From the NCBI GenBank assembly GCA_013297865.1, contig JAAFIP010000011.1:62001-126000 (forward strand): a stretch of DNA of 64,000 bases. The letters run 5' to 3'. The DNA is from Polaromonas sp. Its GTDB lineage: Bacteria > Pseudomonadota > Gammaproteobacteria > Burkholderiales > Burkholderiaceae_C. Under the pieces are notes generated by a model that had not been told where the DNA came from, ran no database searches, and saw nothing but the letters and a program-made list of their open reading frames with translations. A program made the translations under genes and the position numbers. Shown piece by piece: positions 8,556 to 17,038 of the stretch (positions within the stretch are counted from its first letter, which is position 1; each line of letters begins with the position of its first letter).

Positions 8556-9061
8556 GCAGTTTTACGTGCAGTGCGTTTTTTGGCAGCGGGCTTGGCTGCT
8601 GCCTTTTTGGCTGCGGGTTTCGCGGCAGACTTGGCTGCAGGCACTTTGGCGCCCATCTGGGCCACGGCCTTGCTCAGCTCGTCAATGCGTGCGATCAGGG
8701 CTTCCACATCTTTGGCCGAGGGCACGCCCAGCTTGTTGAGGGCTTTGGCCACACGGGTTTCAAAAATGTCTTCCAGCTTGCCCCATTGGTTGGTGGCTTT
8801 GCTGGTGATGTCGCTGGCCATACCGGCCATCTTGTTGGTGGCTTCGGAGATTTTTTCTTCGGCCACAGCCTGGGTCTTGCGCTGGATGGACAGGCCTTCC
8901 TTGACCAGGGTCTCAAACACTTTGCCGCCTTCAGCCTGCGCCTTGGAGAACGAGCCCAGGCCTGCCAGCCAGATCTGCTGAGCCGACTCCTTGATGGTCT
9001 GTGCCATGTCAGAGCTTGATTGGGGGGCGGCTGCTGCAGCTTTGTTGACTTTTTTGACCAT
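8552..9061 (-). CDS. Phasin-family granule-associated protein (PhaF/PhaI type)
   Basis: 169-residue phasin. The central part (about 20-115) is an amphipathic helical region starting IKESAQQIWLAGLGSFSKAQ, the hallmark of PhaI/PhaF phasins. A short coiled segment VEALIARIDELSKAVAQMG follows, then a Lys/Ala/Pro tail (AAKPAAKKAAAK) like the histone H1-like DNA-binding tail of PhaF. The ATG at 9061 is chosen because a GGAG lies about 8 bases upstream. Phasins coat polyhydroxyalkanoate granules; here the setting also suggests neutral-lipid bodies. No PHA synthase is in the window. Confidence 0.9.
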   Translation of the reverse strand: MVKKVNKAAAAAPQSSSDMAQTIKESAQQIWLAGLGSFSKAQAEGGKVFETLVKEGLSIQRKTQAVAEEKISEATNKMAGMASDITSKATNQWGKLEDIFETRVAKALNKLGVPSAKDVEALIARIDELSKAVAQMGAKVPAAKSAAKPAAKKAAAKPAAKKRTARKTA

Positions 9062-9277
9062 GGGTTGTTCTCCGTTAAAACTTGGGTTGAATAGGCGTGG
9101 CCTGCCACGCCAGCACAATAACTGTACGCGCAACCTGAGGCCCTGTTTAGGTGCGAACTTCTAAAATGGCTAGGGGATAGGCTCTACCTTGCGCTCGGGT
9201 TTACGCGCAATTGCCCAAAGCGCAGCTTTGTGCACAATGGCGTTTTGCAAACACATAGCTAGCAAGAGGAGCACAGC

Positions 9278-11263
9278 ATGCAGTATTTCATTACCGGCGC
9301 CACAGGTTTCATCGGCAAACGCCTGGTCAAAAAGCTACTGGAGCGCAAAGGCGCTGTGGTGTATTTTCTGCTCCGCAAGGAAAGCGAGAGCAAGGTCGCC
9401 GGTCTGCGTGAGTACTGGGGCGTATCAGCCGCACGCGCTGTGCCAGTATTTGGCGATCTGACCGCCAAAAAGCTGGGTGTGTCAGCAGAAGACACCAAAA
9501 AACTCAAAGGCCAGATTGACCACTTTCACCATCTGGCCGCGGTGTACGACCTCGGCGCTGACGAAGAGAGCCAGGTAGCTGTCAACATTGATGGCACACG
9601 CAACACCGTCGAATTTGCCAAGGCCATTGACGCTGGGCATTTTCACCACGTCTCCAGCATTGCGGCCGCGGGCCTGTACGAGGGCGTGTTCCGTGAGGAC
9701 ATGTTTGACGAGGCAGAAAACTACGACCACCCGTATTTCCGCACCAAGCACGAGAGCGAAAAGATCGTCCGCAAGGAATACAAAGGTGCCTGGACGGTCT
9801 ACCGCCCGGCTATGGTGGTGGGCGACAGCACCACCGGCGAGATGGACAAGATCGACGGCCCGTACTATTTCTTCAAGGCCATCCAGCGCATGCGCCAGCT
9901 GCTGCCGCCCTGGATGCCGATGATCGGCCTGGAAGGCGGGCGCGTGAACATCGTGCCGGTGGACTTTGTGGTGAACTGCCTGGATTTCATCAGCCACAAA
10001 GCCGCGATTGCCAAAAAATGCTTCCATTTGGTGGACTCTGAAGGCTACCGCGTGGGCGATGTGCTGGACATTTTCAGCAAGGCAGGTCACGCACCCAAGT
10101 TCAACCTCTTTGTCAACGCTGCACTCTTGGGCTTCATCCCCAAGAGCGTGACCAAGACGCTGATGTCGGTCAAGCCGGTGCGCCGCGTCAAGGCGGCGGT
10201 CATGAAAGACCTGGGCATGCCCGAAGACATGCTCACCTTCATCAACTACCCCACGCGCTTTGACCGCCGCGATTTGGACCTGATTCTGAAGGGCTCCAAC
10301 ATCGAGTGCCCGCACCTGAAAGACTACGCCTGGCGGCTGTGGGACTACTGGGAGCGTCACCTGGACCCCGATCTGTTCATCGACCGCACGCTCAAAGGCA
10401 CCGTGCAGGGCAAAGTGGTGCTGATCACCGGCGGCTCATCGGGCATCGGCCTGGCCAGCGCGCACAAGTTTGCCGAGGCAGGCGCTGTCACCATCATCTG
10501 CGGCCGCGACCAGGACAAGCTGGACGAAGCGCAGAAAGAAGCCAAGGCCAAAGGCTACAGTTTTGTGTGCTACCCCGCTGACGTGGCCGACATGAACGAC
10601 TGCGACCGCTTTGTCAAACTGTTGATTGAAAACCACGGTGGTGTGGACTATCTCATCAATAACGCAGGTCGCTCGATTCGCCGCGCCATTGAAAACAGCT
10701 ACGACCGTTTCCATGATTTTGAGCGCACCATGCAGCTCAATTATTTTGGCTGCATCCGCATCACCATGGGCCTGCTACCCACCATGGTGGCCAAGAAGAA
10801 GGGCCATATCGTCAACATCAGCTCCATCGGCGTGCTGACCAACGCTCCGCGTTTCAGCGCCTATGTGGCCTCCAAAGCTGCGCTCGACGCCTGGACCCGT
10901 TGCGCGAGCAGCGAATACTCCGACCAGGGCATCAGCTTTACCACCATCAACATGCCGCTGGTGCGCACCCCGATGATTGCGCCCACCAACATCTACAAAA
11001 ACGTGCCCACACTCAGCCCCGAGCAGGCCGCTGACATGGTGGCTGGTGCCTGCATCTACAAAAACGTGCGCATCGCCACCCGCCTGGGCATCACCGGCCA
11101 GGTGCTGCACGCGCTGTTCCCGCGCATCATGCAGATTGTCATGAACACCAGCTTCCGCATGTTCCCCGACTCGTCCGCCGCCAAGGGCGAAAAGTCTGCC
11201 AAGCCTCAGCTCAGCGCCGAGGCAGTGGCCATGCAGCAGATGATGCGTGGCATCCATTTCTAG
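9278..11263 (+). CDS. Two-domain, alcohol-forming fatty acyl-CoA reductase
   Basis: 661 residues, the same length as the characterised Marinobacter wax-pathway reductase (Maqu_2220) and, from memory, strikingly similar in both halves. The N-terminal extended-SDR domain has GATGFIGKRL for NADPH binding and YFRTKHESEK (YxxxK). The C-terminal classical SDR domain has TGGSSGIG, NNAGRSIRR and SAYVASKAALDA. The enzyme reduces fatty acyl-CoA through the aldehyde to fatty alcohol with NADPH. The fatty alcohol is the second substrate of WS/DGAT at 675, so the two would complete a wax ester pathway. AAGAGGAG precedes the ATG. Confidence 0.93.
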   Translation: MQYFITGATGFIGKRLVKKLLERKGAVVYFLLRKESESKVAGLREYWGVSAARAVPVFGDLTAKKLGVSAEDTKKLKGQIDHFHHLAAVYDLGADEESQVAVNIDGTRNTVEFAKAIDAGHFHHVSSIAAAGLYEGVFREDMFDEAENYDHPYFRTKHESEKIVRKEYKGAWTVYRPAMVVGDSTTGEMDKIDGPYYFFKAIQRMRQLLPPWMPMIGLEGGRVNIVPVDFVVNCLDFISHKAAIAKKCFHLVDSEGYRVGDVLDIFSKAGHAPKFNLFVNAALLGFIPKSVTKTLMSVKPVRRVKAAVMKDLGMPEDMLTFINYPTRFDRRDLDLILKGSNIECPHLKDYAWRLWDYWERHLDPDLFIDRTLKGTVQGKVVLITGGSSGIGLASAHKFAEAGAVTIICGRDQDKLDEAQKEAKAKGYSFVCYPADVADMNDCDRFVKLLIENHGGVDYLINNAGRSIRRAIENSYDRFHDFERTMQLNYFGCIRITMGLLPTMVAKKKGHIVNISSIGVLTNAPRFSAYVASKAALDAWTRCASSEYSDQGISFTTINMPLVRTPMIAPTNIYKNVPTLSPEQAADMVAGACIYKNVRIATRLGITGQVLHALFPRIMQIVMNTSFRMFPDSSAAKGEKSAKPQLSAEAVAMQQMMRGIHF

Positions 11264-11287
11264 GACATTTCCATAAAAACATCCTCC

Positions 11288-11584
11288 ATGAAGATCCTTT
11301 CACTATGCACTTTCCCGGCGATGCTGCTCTCACTGGCCCTGGCAGCCAGTGGTGCGGCGCAGGCCGCTGACCTGTCTGGCTCTGGCATCGCTGTATGGAG
11401 CGCCAAAAAGAGCGATTCCAACAGCTACAAGCCACGCAAGCACCGAAGCGGCAAGCGCGGCAAAGGTGGTGGCGTCACTTTCCATGACGGCTCTGCAGAG
11501 AGCCGTTCGGAGCGCGATCGCCGCCTGATGCGTGAGTGCAAGGGACGGTCCAATTCTGGCGTCTGCGAAGGCTATACGCGCTGA
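11288..11584 (+). CDS. Small exported protein of unknown function
   Basis: 98 residues. An N-terminal signal peptide with cleavage likely after AQA (residues 25-27) is followed by a basic, Gly/Lys-rich stretch (PRKHRSGKRGKGGG) and a C-terminal RRLMRECKGRSNSGVCEGYTR-like end with two cysteines that could pair in the periplasm. It starts 24 bases after the reductase gene and may be co-transcribed with it. I do not recognise a named domain. Confidence 0.65.
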   Translation: MKILSLCTFPAMLLSLALAASGAAQAADLSGSGIAVWSAKKSDSNSYKPRKHRSGKRGKGGGVTFHDGSAESRSERDRRLMRECKGRSNSGVCEGYTR

Positions 11585-11594
11585 TTTATCAGGC

Positions 11595-11650
11595 CTTTTA
11601 GGGCTTTGAGGCCCTGGAATATCGCGGGAGCAGCTATTAAAATAATAGCG
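11595..11650 (+). repeat. Repeat family A, copy 3
   Basis: Forward copy with core AATATCGCGGGAGCAGCTAT and a perfect 3' mini-hairpin GCTATTA-AAA-TAATAGC. It sits just after the stop codon of the small exported protein gene. Confidence 0.9.
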
Positions 11651-11831
11651 CTTTGCAGCTCTATCCCACCTTTGCGCCACCCGTGCCGGATGCACGGGCA
11701 TGGCTAAACCCGGCTGCGGCGTACACCCACTTGATTTCCCCGCTACACTCCTCACCTTTGTATTCCCATGCGTGCCAGACTCCTATGTCAGTGTGCGCAA
11801 ACTCTCCGAAATTTGAAAGCCTGGACTTGTT

Positions 11832-12902
11832 ATGTCGCTTATTCCTGCCACCATCCTCACGGGCTTTTTAGGCTCAGGCAAGACCACTTTGCTCAAAAGA
11901 GTGCTTTCGGAAGCCCATGGCTACAAGATTGCAGTGATTGAAAACGAGTTCGGTGAGGAAAACATCGACAACGAAATCCTGGTGTCCGATGTGAAAGAGC
12001 AGATCATCCAGATGAGCAATGGCTGTGTCTGCTGCACGATCCGAGAAGATCTGCGCACCACGCTCAAGGACCTGGCCGAGAAAAAACGCAAAGGCGAGCT
12101 GGACTTTGACCGGGTGGTGATCGAGACCACCGGTATCGCCGACCCTGGCCCCGTGGCCCAGACCTTCTTCATGGACGAAGAAATCGCCGAGCAATACCTG
12201 CTGGACTCGGTGCTCACCCTGGTGGATGCCAAGCATGCCGCCAACCAGCTCAATGATCGCCAGGAGGCGCGTCGCCAGGTGGGCTTTGCGGACCAGATTT
12301 TCATCAGCAAAACCGACCTGGTGGCCAAAAACGAGGTGGATGCGCTGATGCACCGCCTCAAGCACATGAACCCCCGTGCGCCGCAGCAGGCGGTGCACTT
12401 TGGTGAAGTGGCGATCAAGGACGTGTTTGATCTGCGCGGCTTCAACCTCAACTCCAAGCTGGACATTGACCCGGATTTTCTCAAGGAAGAAGACCACCAC
12501 GACCACGCTCACGGACATGACCATGCCCACGACCATGCGCACGGTGAGCACTGCGACCACCCTTCTCATGCGCAGGAAGGCCATGGCCATCACCACCACC
12601 ATGACGATGATGTCAAAAGCTTCGTGTTTCGCTCGGACAAGGCCTTTGACCCGGCCAAACTGGAAGACTTTCTGGGCGCTGTGGTCAATATCTACGGCCC
12701 GCGCATGCTGCGTTACAAAGGTGTGCTGAATATGAAAGGCACCGAGCGCAAGGTCATATTCCAGGGCGTACACCAGCTTATGGGCTCGGATTTGGGCCCT
12801 GTCTGGGCCGAGGGCGAGCCACGCACCAACAAAATGGTGTTTATCGGTATCGACTTGCCCAAAGACATCTTTTTGCAGGGCCTGGAGCAGTGCCTGGCCT
12901 AG
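11832..12902 (+). CDS. CobW/COG0523-family GTP-dependent metallochaperone
   Basis: 356 residues. The P-loop GFLGSGKTTL is at 11-20 and the metal-binding GCVCC motif is at 64-68, both defining the COG0523 G3E GTPases. A His/Asp/Glu-rich loop occupies about 224-262, then the C-terminal CobW domain follows. Such proteins insert or deliver zinc, cobalt or other metals; zinc is most likely here because of the His-rich loop and the dksA gene next to it. The pairing of this family with dksA upstream of hslVU is common in Burkholderiales. No clear Zur-type operator was found upstream. Confidence 0.9.
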   Translation: MSLIPATILTGFLGSGKTTLLKRVLSEAHGYKIAVIENEFGEENIDNEILVSDVKEQIIQMSNGCVCCTIREDLRTTLKDLAEKKRKGELDFDRVVIETTGIADPGPVAQTFFMDEEIAEQYLLDSVLTLVDAKHAANQLNDRQEARRQVGFADQIFISKTDLVAKNEVDALMHRLKHMNPRAPQQAVHFGEVAIKDVFDLRGFNLNSKLDIDPDFLKEEDHHDHAHGHDHAHDHAHGEHCDHPSHAQEGHGHHHHHDDDVKSFVFRSDKAFDPAKLEDFLGAVVNIYGPRMLRYKGVLNMKGTERKVIFQGVHQLMGSDLGPVWAEGEPRTNKMVFIGIDLPKDIFLQGLEQCLA

Positions 12903-13107
12903 CGGGGCGCCTGCAAGCAGCTGCAGCGCTGTCAAATGGCGAAAACTAGGCCTCATCGGCCTGGCTTGAACCCGTTTCCAACCCGTTAAAAACCGTGAAA
13001 AATTGCCATGTGCAACCCATTTTTCAAATTTACAGGACATTCTTCGGGTAAGTCGCTACAATCCGCCGCCGACACCAGAACGGTGAAGCCCTGTAAAAAG
13101 GGTATAA

Positions 13108-13157
13108 CTCTGGATTAGCCAGAGACGGACCGCAGCGAAAACATCACGGCGCTGCGG
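13108..13157 (+). promoter_or_regulatory. Two hairpins in the dksA leader
   Basis: CTCTGG (13108-13113) pairs with CCAGAG (13119-13124), and CCGCAGCG (13130-13137) pairs perfectly with CGCTGCGG (13150-13157), ending 20 bases before the dksA start codon. The GAGGAG ribosome-binding site (from about 13165) lies just after the second stem. A TACAAT that could be a -10 element is at 13057-13062 without a good -35. A role in translation control is inference. Confidence 0.45.
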
Positions 13158-13177
13158 GCTCAGTGAGGAGACAATAA

Positions 13178-14338
13178 GTGAAAGCCCCAGTTAAGAAGTC
13201 CATTGCAGTGAAAAAAACAGTTGTCAAAGCCAAAGTGGCTCCGGCCAAGAAAGCGTCAGCCAAAGCGGTCTCCAAGCCTAGCAAGGCTGCCGCCAAACCT
13301 GTAGCCAAAAAAGCTGCAGCCAAAAAAGCTGCAGCCAAAACGCCTGTCACCAAAACTGCCGCAAAACAGGCTAAACCCGTCGCCAAACCCAAACCTGCGG
13401 CTAAACCGGCCTCCAAACCCGCCAAGCCTAGTTCTCCTGCCAAAAGCCCGGCTAAATCTGCTGCCAAACCCGTCGCCAAGCCCGCTGTGAAACAGGCCTC
13501 CAAGCCTGCCAAAACCGCGCCAGCTACAGGTAAAGCAGCCTCCAAAGCCAGCCCCAAGGCAACCCCGAAAGCACCTATCAAAGCTCCCGTTACTGCCAAG
13601 GCTACGGCCAAAACACCTGCAAAAGCCCCACCGGCACCTGCCAAAGCACCCGCAGCCAAAGCGGCCCCCGCCAAGCCGGTAGCCAAAGCCGTGGCGCCCG
13701 AGCCGGTCAAAACGCCATCGGCACCAGCGCCCGTGGCTCCTGCCAAAACTGCCAAGACTTCCAAATCTGGATTCAACAGCCCAGCCAATATTGCGCCCAA
13801 GCCGATGGAAGTGTCCACGGCGGCCAAGACCAACTTTACGATGTCCTCTCCTGTTCTCGCTCCCCCTCCCCAAGTGGCCGTCAAGAAAGACGCCAAGCTC
13901 GTCAACAACTGGAAGACCAAATCCGCGGCCGAACTGACCGACCAAGAGGTCATCGCAATGCCGGATTCGGAATACATGAACGCCCTGCAAATGGCGTTTT
14001 TCCGCCTCAAGCTGGTGCAGCTGAAAAAAGACATTCTGAGCAATGCAGGCGAAACCACCGAGCACCTGCGCGAAGATACCTCCGTTGTGCCTGATCCGGC
14101 AGACCGTGCCACCATCGAAGAAGAGCACGCCCTGGAGCTGCGCACCCGCGACCGCGAGCGCAAGCTGCTCAAGAAGATCGAGCAGTCCATCGCCCGCATT
14201 GATGCGGACGACTATGGCTTCTGCGATGAAACTGGCGAGCCCATCGGAGTGGCCCGCCTGATCGCCCGCCCCACCGCCAGTCTGTCGCTGGAAGCCCAAC
14301 AGCGCAGAGAATTGAAACAAAAAATGTTTGGGGACTAG
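13178..14338 (+). CDS. dksA: DksA-type RNA polymerase regulator with long Lys/Ala/Pro-rich N-terminal extension
   Basis: 386 residues, far longer than the roughly 150 of E. coli DksA. The first 200 or so are low-complexity repeats such as KPAAKPASKPAK and KKAAAKKAAAK, highly basic and histone H1-like. The DksA core begins near 250 (ELTDQEVIAMPDSEYM), has the coiled coil, and ends GEPIGVARLIARPTASLS. The canonical four-cysteine zinc finger is reduced to one cysteine (FCDETG, with SLEA in place of the second CxxC), the zinc-independent form common in Burkholderiales. It acts with ppGpp on RNA polymerase. Start is GTG with GAGGAG upstream. Confidence 0.9.
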   Translation: MKAPVKKSIAVKKTVVKAKVAPAKKASAKAVSKPSKAAAKPVAKKAAAKKAAAKTPVTKTAAKQAKPVAKPKPAAKPASKPAKPSSPAKSPAKSAAKPVAKPAVKQASKPAKTAPATGKAASKASPKATPKAPIKAPVTAKATAKTPAKAPPAPAKAPAAKAAPAKPVAKAVAPEPVKTPSAPAPVAPAKTAKTSKSGFNSPANIAPKPMEVSTAAKTNFTMSSPVLAPPPQVAVKKDAKLVNNWKTKSAAELTDQEVIAMPDSEYMNALQMAFFRLKLVQLKKDILSNAGETTEHLREDTSVVPDPADRATIEEEHALELRTRDRERKLLKKIEQSIARIDADDYGFCDETGEPIGVARLIARPTASLSLEAQQRRELKQKMFGD

Positions 14339-14391
14339 GCAAAGTGCTAGACTGTTAAATCTTTATCTTTTCAAGCTAGCAAACCCCGCTT

Positions 14392-16347
14392 ATGGCAAAA
14401 GACGATACCGCTGCGGCAGGCTTACTGTCCAAAATGGCCAGATTTGTGCGCAATCCCGGCACAAACTGGTCCGATCTGGACCAGAAAGAATCTGACCGCG
14501 AAAGCTCGTCTTACAGCAAACAGGCGCTCAAGGAGATGATCGAGCGCAAGCGGCGCAACGATTTTGTCCGCAAGCGCGAATTCGACATGCTGCGCAAGCT
14601 GCGCCGCCGCGAGGCCATGGGTGGGCCGGGTGTCAGTGGTGACCAGTCCAACCGCCCCTCGTTCTTCCAGAGCTCCATGCCCTCCAAGCCCGATGACCGG
14701 GCCATGACACTGAAAAAGATCGACGAGATCGAAGCCCAGATGTCGATGCAGTGGTGGAAAACCAAGCACGGTAATTCAGCCCTGCAGGCCCCGGCATCCA
14801 CCAGTTTCAACTCCAGCGATACCGCCAACAGCAGCATCCGCTCAGACTATCCCTCCAGTGCGGGTGGCAGCGGCGGATTCCCCAAGCCGCCGCCAGCCGC
14901 ACAGAACAACATCGCCTATGCCCGCACGGTGCCCGACGACCTGACCAATGCACTCGCTGCTCAAGCAGCCAAGTCTGCCCAAGCCGCCCCGCTGCAGACA
15001 ACTCCCAGGCCGATGGCCCCCTCTGCAGCGCCAGCGCCTGCTTTTGCTGCAGCTCCTATTGCCGCTGCAACCGCACCTGCTGCCGCACCCGCGCGGCCCG
15101 CGCCAGTGGCTGCCCCAGCCAAGGCACCAGCGGCGTCGCCTGCCCCCAAGTCCCCCATCATGGGCGGCTTGGCAGCCTCCTATGACGGCGCGGCCAGCAC
15201 AGGGTTTTCTGCCTCCAAGCTGTTTGCGCTGGAGGTTGATGAAGTACAGCACGACCCCGAGCTCGAAGAAGCCGCCATCCGCTTTGCCAACGGCGACGAC
15301 CAGGGCGCGGAAGCGGGCCTGCTGGAGGTGTTGGCCCCTTATGGGCAGCGCCACCATCACGAAGAAACCTGGTTCACTGCATTTGACCTGTACCGTGCCA
15401 CTGGCAAGCAGGACCGTTTTGAAAGCCTGGCCATCGACTTTGCCAGCAAGTTCAACCGCTCGGCGCCCATGTGGTTCTCCATGCCCGACATGGTGGGCAA
15501 GCTCACGGGTACCGAGGCCGCTGCAGCCCCCATGGGCCCGGGCCCCAAGTCGGATTGGCGCTCTCCGCCCAATTTCGGCCTGCAAAGCATTGCAGCGCTC
15601 AACGCGGCGCTGGCCAAAGCCAACGCACCCTGGACGCTGGACTGGTCGGTGCTCAAAACGATTGAGCCCAACGCCTTTGTGCCCCTGACCAAGCTGTTTG
15701 CAGGCTGGGCGGCGCAGCCGGTGCAGCTGCGCTTTATGGGCGCGCAAGTGCTCGAAGACCTGCTGCGCCATTCCACCCCTTCGGGTGTGCGCGATACCAG
15801 CCAGGAGCTGTGGAAGCTGCGCATGGAGCATCTGCGCATCACCCACCGGCCCGATGAGTTTGAGCTGGCCGCACTGGATTTTTGCGTGACCTACGAAGTC
15901 TCGCCGCCGTCCTGGGAGAGCGCACGCTGCGAATACAAATCGGCTGACTCCAACGGGGTGTCCGGCGTGGGCCAGACCATCATTGGCGAAGCCGTGCACG
16001 ACTCGGTCATGTCGGAGATGAGTGGCTACGAGGACGGCCACCCAACCAGCAGCATCCAGCCTACGCAGCTGTCAGCCGTCGAGCTGTCCGGCCAGATCCA
16101 GGGCGACCCGGTGGCGGTGCTGGAAAAGCTCGAATCACGCATGGAAGGCGCGGACGTGATGATCATCTCGTGCGCCAAGCTGATCCGGGTGGATTTTTCT
16201 GCGGCTGGCACCCTGCTCAACTGGGTGTCGGCACGCCAGGCAGAAGGCAGGATGGTGCAGTTTACCGATGTGCACCGCCTGGTGGCTGCGTTCTTTCACG
16301 TCATCGGCATCAGCGAGCATGCCAAGGTCGTCACCCGGCTGGACTGA
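14392..16347 (+). CDS. Large STAS-domain protein of unknown function
   Basis: 651 residues. The N-terminal 80 residues are charged and helical ([18 protein letters not shown]). A Pro/Ala-rich linker covers about 190-260. A predicted alpha/beta middle part follows. The C-terminal 95 residues look like a STAS (anti-sigma antagonist-like) domain: [20 protein letters not shown], with Asp in place of the usual phospho-Ser neighbourhood, and [12 protein letters not shown]. It lies between dksA and hslV with short gaps on both sides. Genes of this type sit at this position in relatives. Role unknown; a signalling scaffold is one possibility. Confidence 0.7.
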   Translation: MAKDDTAAAGLLSKMARFVRNPGTNWSDLDQKESDRESSSYSKQALKEMIERKRRNDFVRKREFDMLRKLRRREAMGGPGVSGDQSNRPSFFQSSMPSKPDDRAMTLKKIDEIEAQMSMQWWKTKHGNSALQAPASTSFNSSDTANSSIRSDYPSSAGGSGGFPKPPPAAQNNIAYARTVPDDLTNALAAQAAKSAQAAPLQTTPRPMAPSAAPAPAFAAAPIAAATAPAAAPARPAPVAAPAKAPAASPAPKSPIMGGLAASYDGAASTGFSASKLFALEVDEVQHDPELEEAAIRFANGDDQGAEAGLLEVLAPYGQRHHHEETWFTAFDLYRATGKQDRFESLAIDFASKFNRSAPMWFSMPDMVGKLTGTEAAAAPMGPGPKSDWRSPPNFGLQSIAALNAALAKANAPWTLDWSVLKTIEPNAFVPLTKLFAGWAAQPVQLRFMGAQVLEDLLRHSTPSGVRDTSQELWKLRMEHLRITHRPDEFELAALDFCVTYEVSPPSWESARCEYKSADSNGVSGVGQTIIGEAVHDSVMSEMSGYEDGHPTSSIQPTQLSAVELSGQIQGDPVAVLEKLESRMEGADVMIISCAKLIRVDFSAAGTLLNWVSARQAEGRMVQFTDVHRLVAAFFHVIGISEHAKVVTRLD

Positions 16348-16403
16348 TCCCGGCGCTGCGGCTAGTGCGCTGCAGCGGCTGTTTTCAGGGTATTGAGGTT
16401 TTC

Positions 16404-16949
16404 ATGGAACAATTTCACGGCACCACCATCATCAGCGTGCGCCGCAAGACGCCCACCGGCTGGCAGGTGGCTATCGGTGGCGATGGCCAGGTCACACTAG
16501 GCAATATCGTCATCAAGGGCACAGCACGCAAGGTGCGCAAGCTCTACCACGGCAAGGTGCTGGCTGGCTTTGCCGGTGCCACGGCCGACGCCTTCACTCT
16601 GTTTGAGCGCTTTGAGGCCAAGCTGGAAAAACACCAGGGCCATTTGGTGCGCGCCGCCATTGAGCTGACCAAAGACTGGCGCACCGACCGTGTGCTGCGC
16701 CGCCTGGAAGCCATGCTGGCCGTGGCTGACGCCGAGGCCTCGCTGATCATCACCGGCAATGGCGATGTGCTGGAGCCAGAGCACGGCATTGTGGCCATCG
16801 GCTCGGGTGGCGCGTATGCGCAGGCCGCTGCCAAGGCCCTGCTGGACCACACCGACCTGTCGGCCCGCGACATGGTGAAAAAATCACTGGAGATTGCTGG
16901 CGAGCTGTGCATCTACACCAACATGCAGCACACCATCGAAGAGCTGTGA
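16404..16949 (+). CDS. hslV: ATP-dependent protease peptidase subunit HslV
   Basis: 181 residues, full length. The propeptide MEQFHG is followed by TTIISVRR, so the first Thr is the N-terminal nucleophile after processing. GDGQVTLGN and [14 protein letters not shown] are conserved family segments. HslV forms the double-hexameric peptidase chamber that works with HslU. The ATG at 16404 is required for the propeptide. Unusually, hslU does not follow: it begins 3.5 kb further on, beyond two opposite-strand genes. Confidence 0.97.
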   Translation: MEQFHGTTIISVRRKTPTGWQVAIGGDGQVTLGNIVIKGTARKVRKLYHGKVLAGFAGATADAFTLFERFEAKLEKHQGHLVRAAIELTKDWRTDRVLRRLEAMLAVADAEASLIITGNGDVLEPEHGIVAIGSGGAYAQAAAKALLDHTDLSARDMVKKSLEIAGELCIYTNMQHTIEEL

Positions 16950-16966
16950 ACGCTCCCGTACAACGC

Positions 16967-17032
16967 TTTTTATAAGTGTTTCAGGCCGCCAGGCCAATAA
17001 AATATCGCGGGAGCAGCTATTATTTTGATAGT
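16967..17032 (+). repeat. Repeat family A, copy 4 (long form)
   Basis: One of two full-length copies. It starts TTTTTATAAGTGTTTCAGG, continues through AGGCCAATA and the core ATATCGCGGGAGCAGCTA, and ends with a CTAT/ATAG mini-stem. It lies between the convergent ends of hslV and the DUF1501 gene. Confidence 0.92.
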
Positions 17033-17038
17033 AAATCC

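Noticed and set aside
7164-8981. 605-residue open frame on the plus strand
   Set aside because: Lies antisense to the patatin-like and phasin genes. His/Gln/Gly-rich composition is typical of a high-GC shadow frame.
13144-14199. Long open frame antisense to dksA
   Set aside because: Its Ala/Gly/Leu repeats are the complement of the Lys/Ala-rich DksA tail, not a gene.
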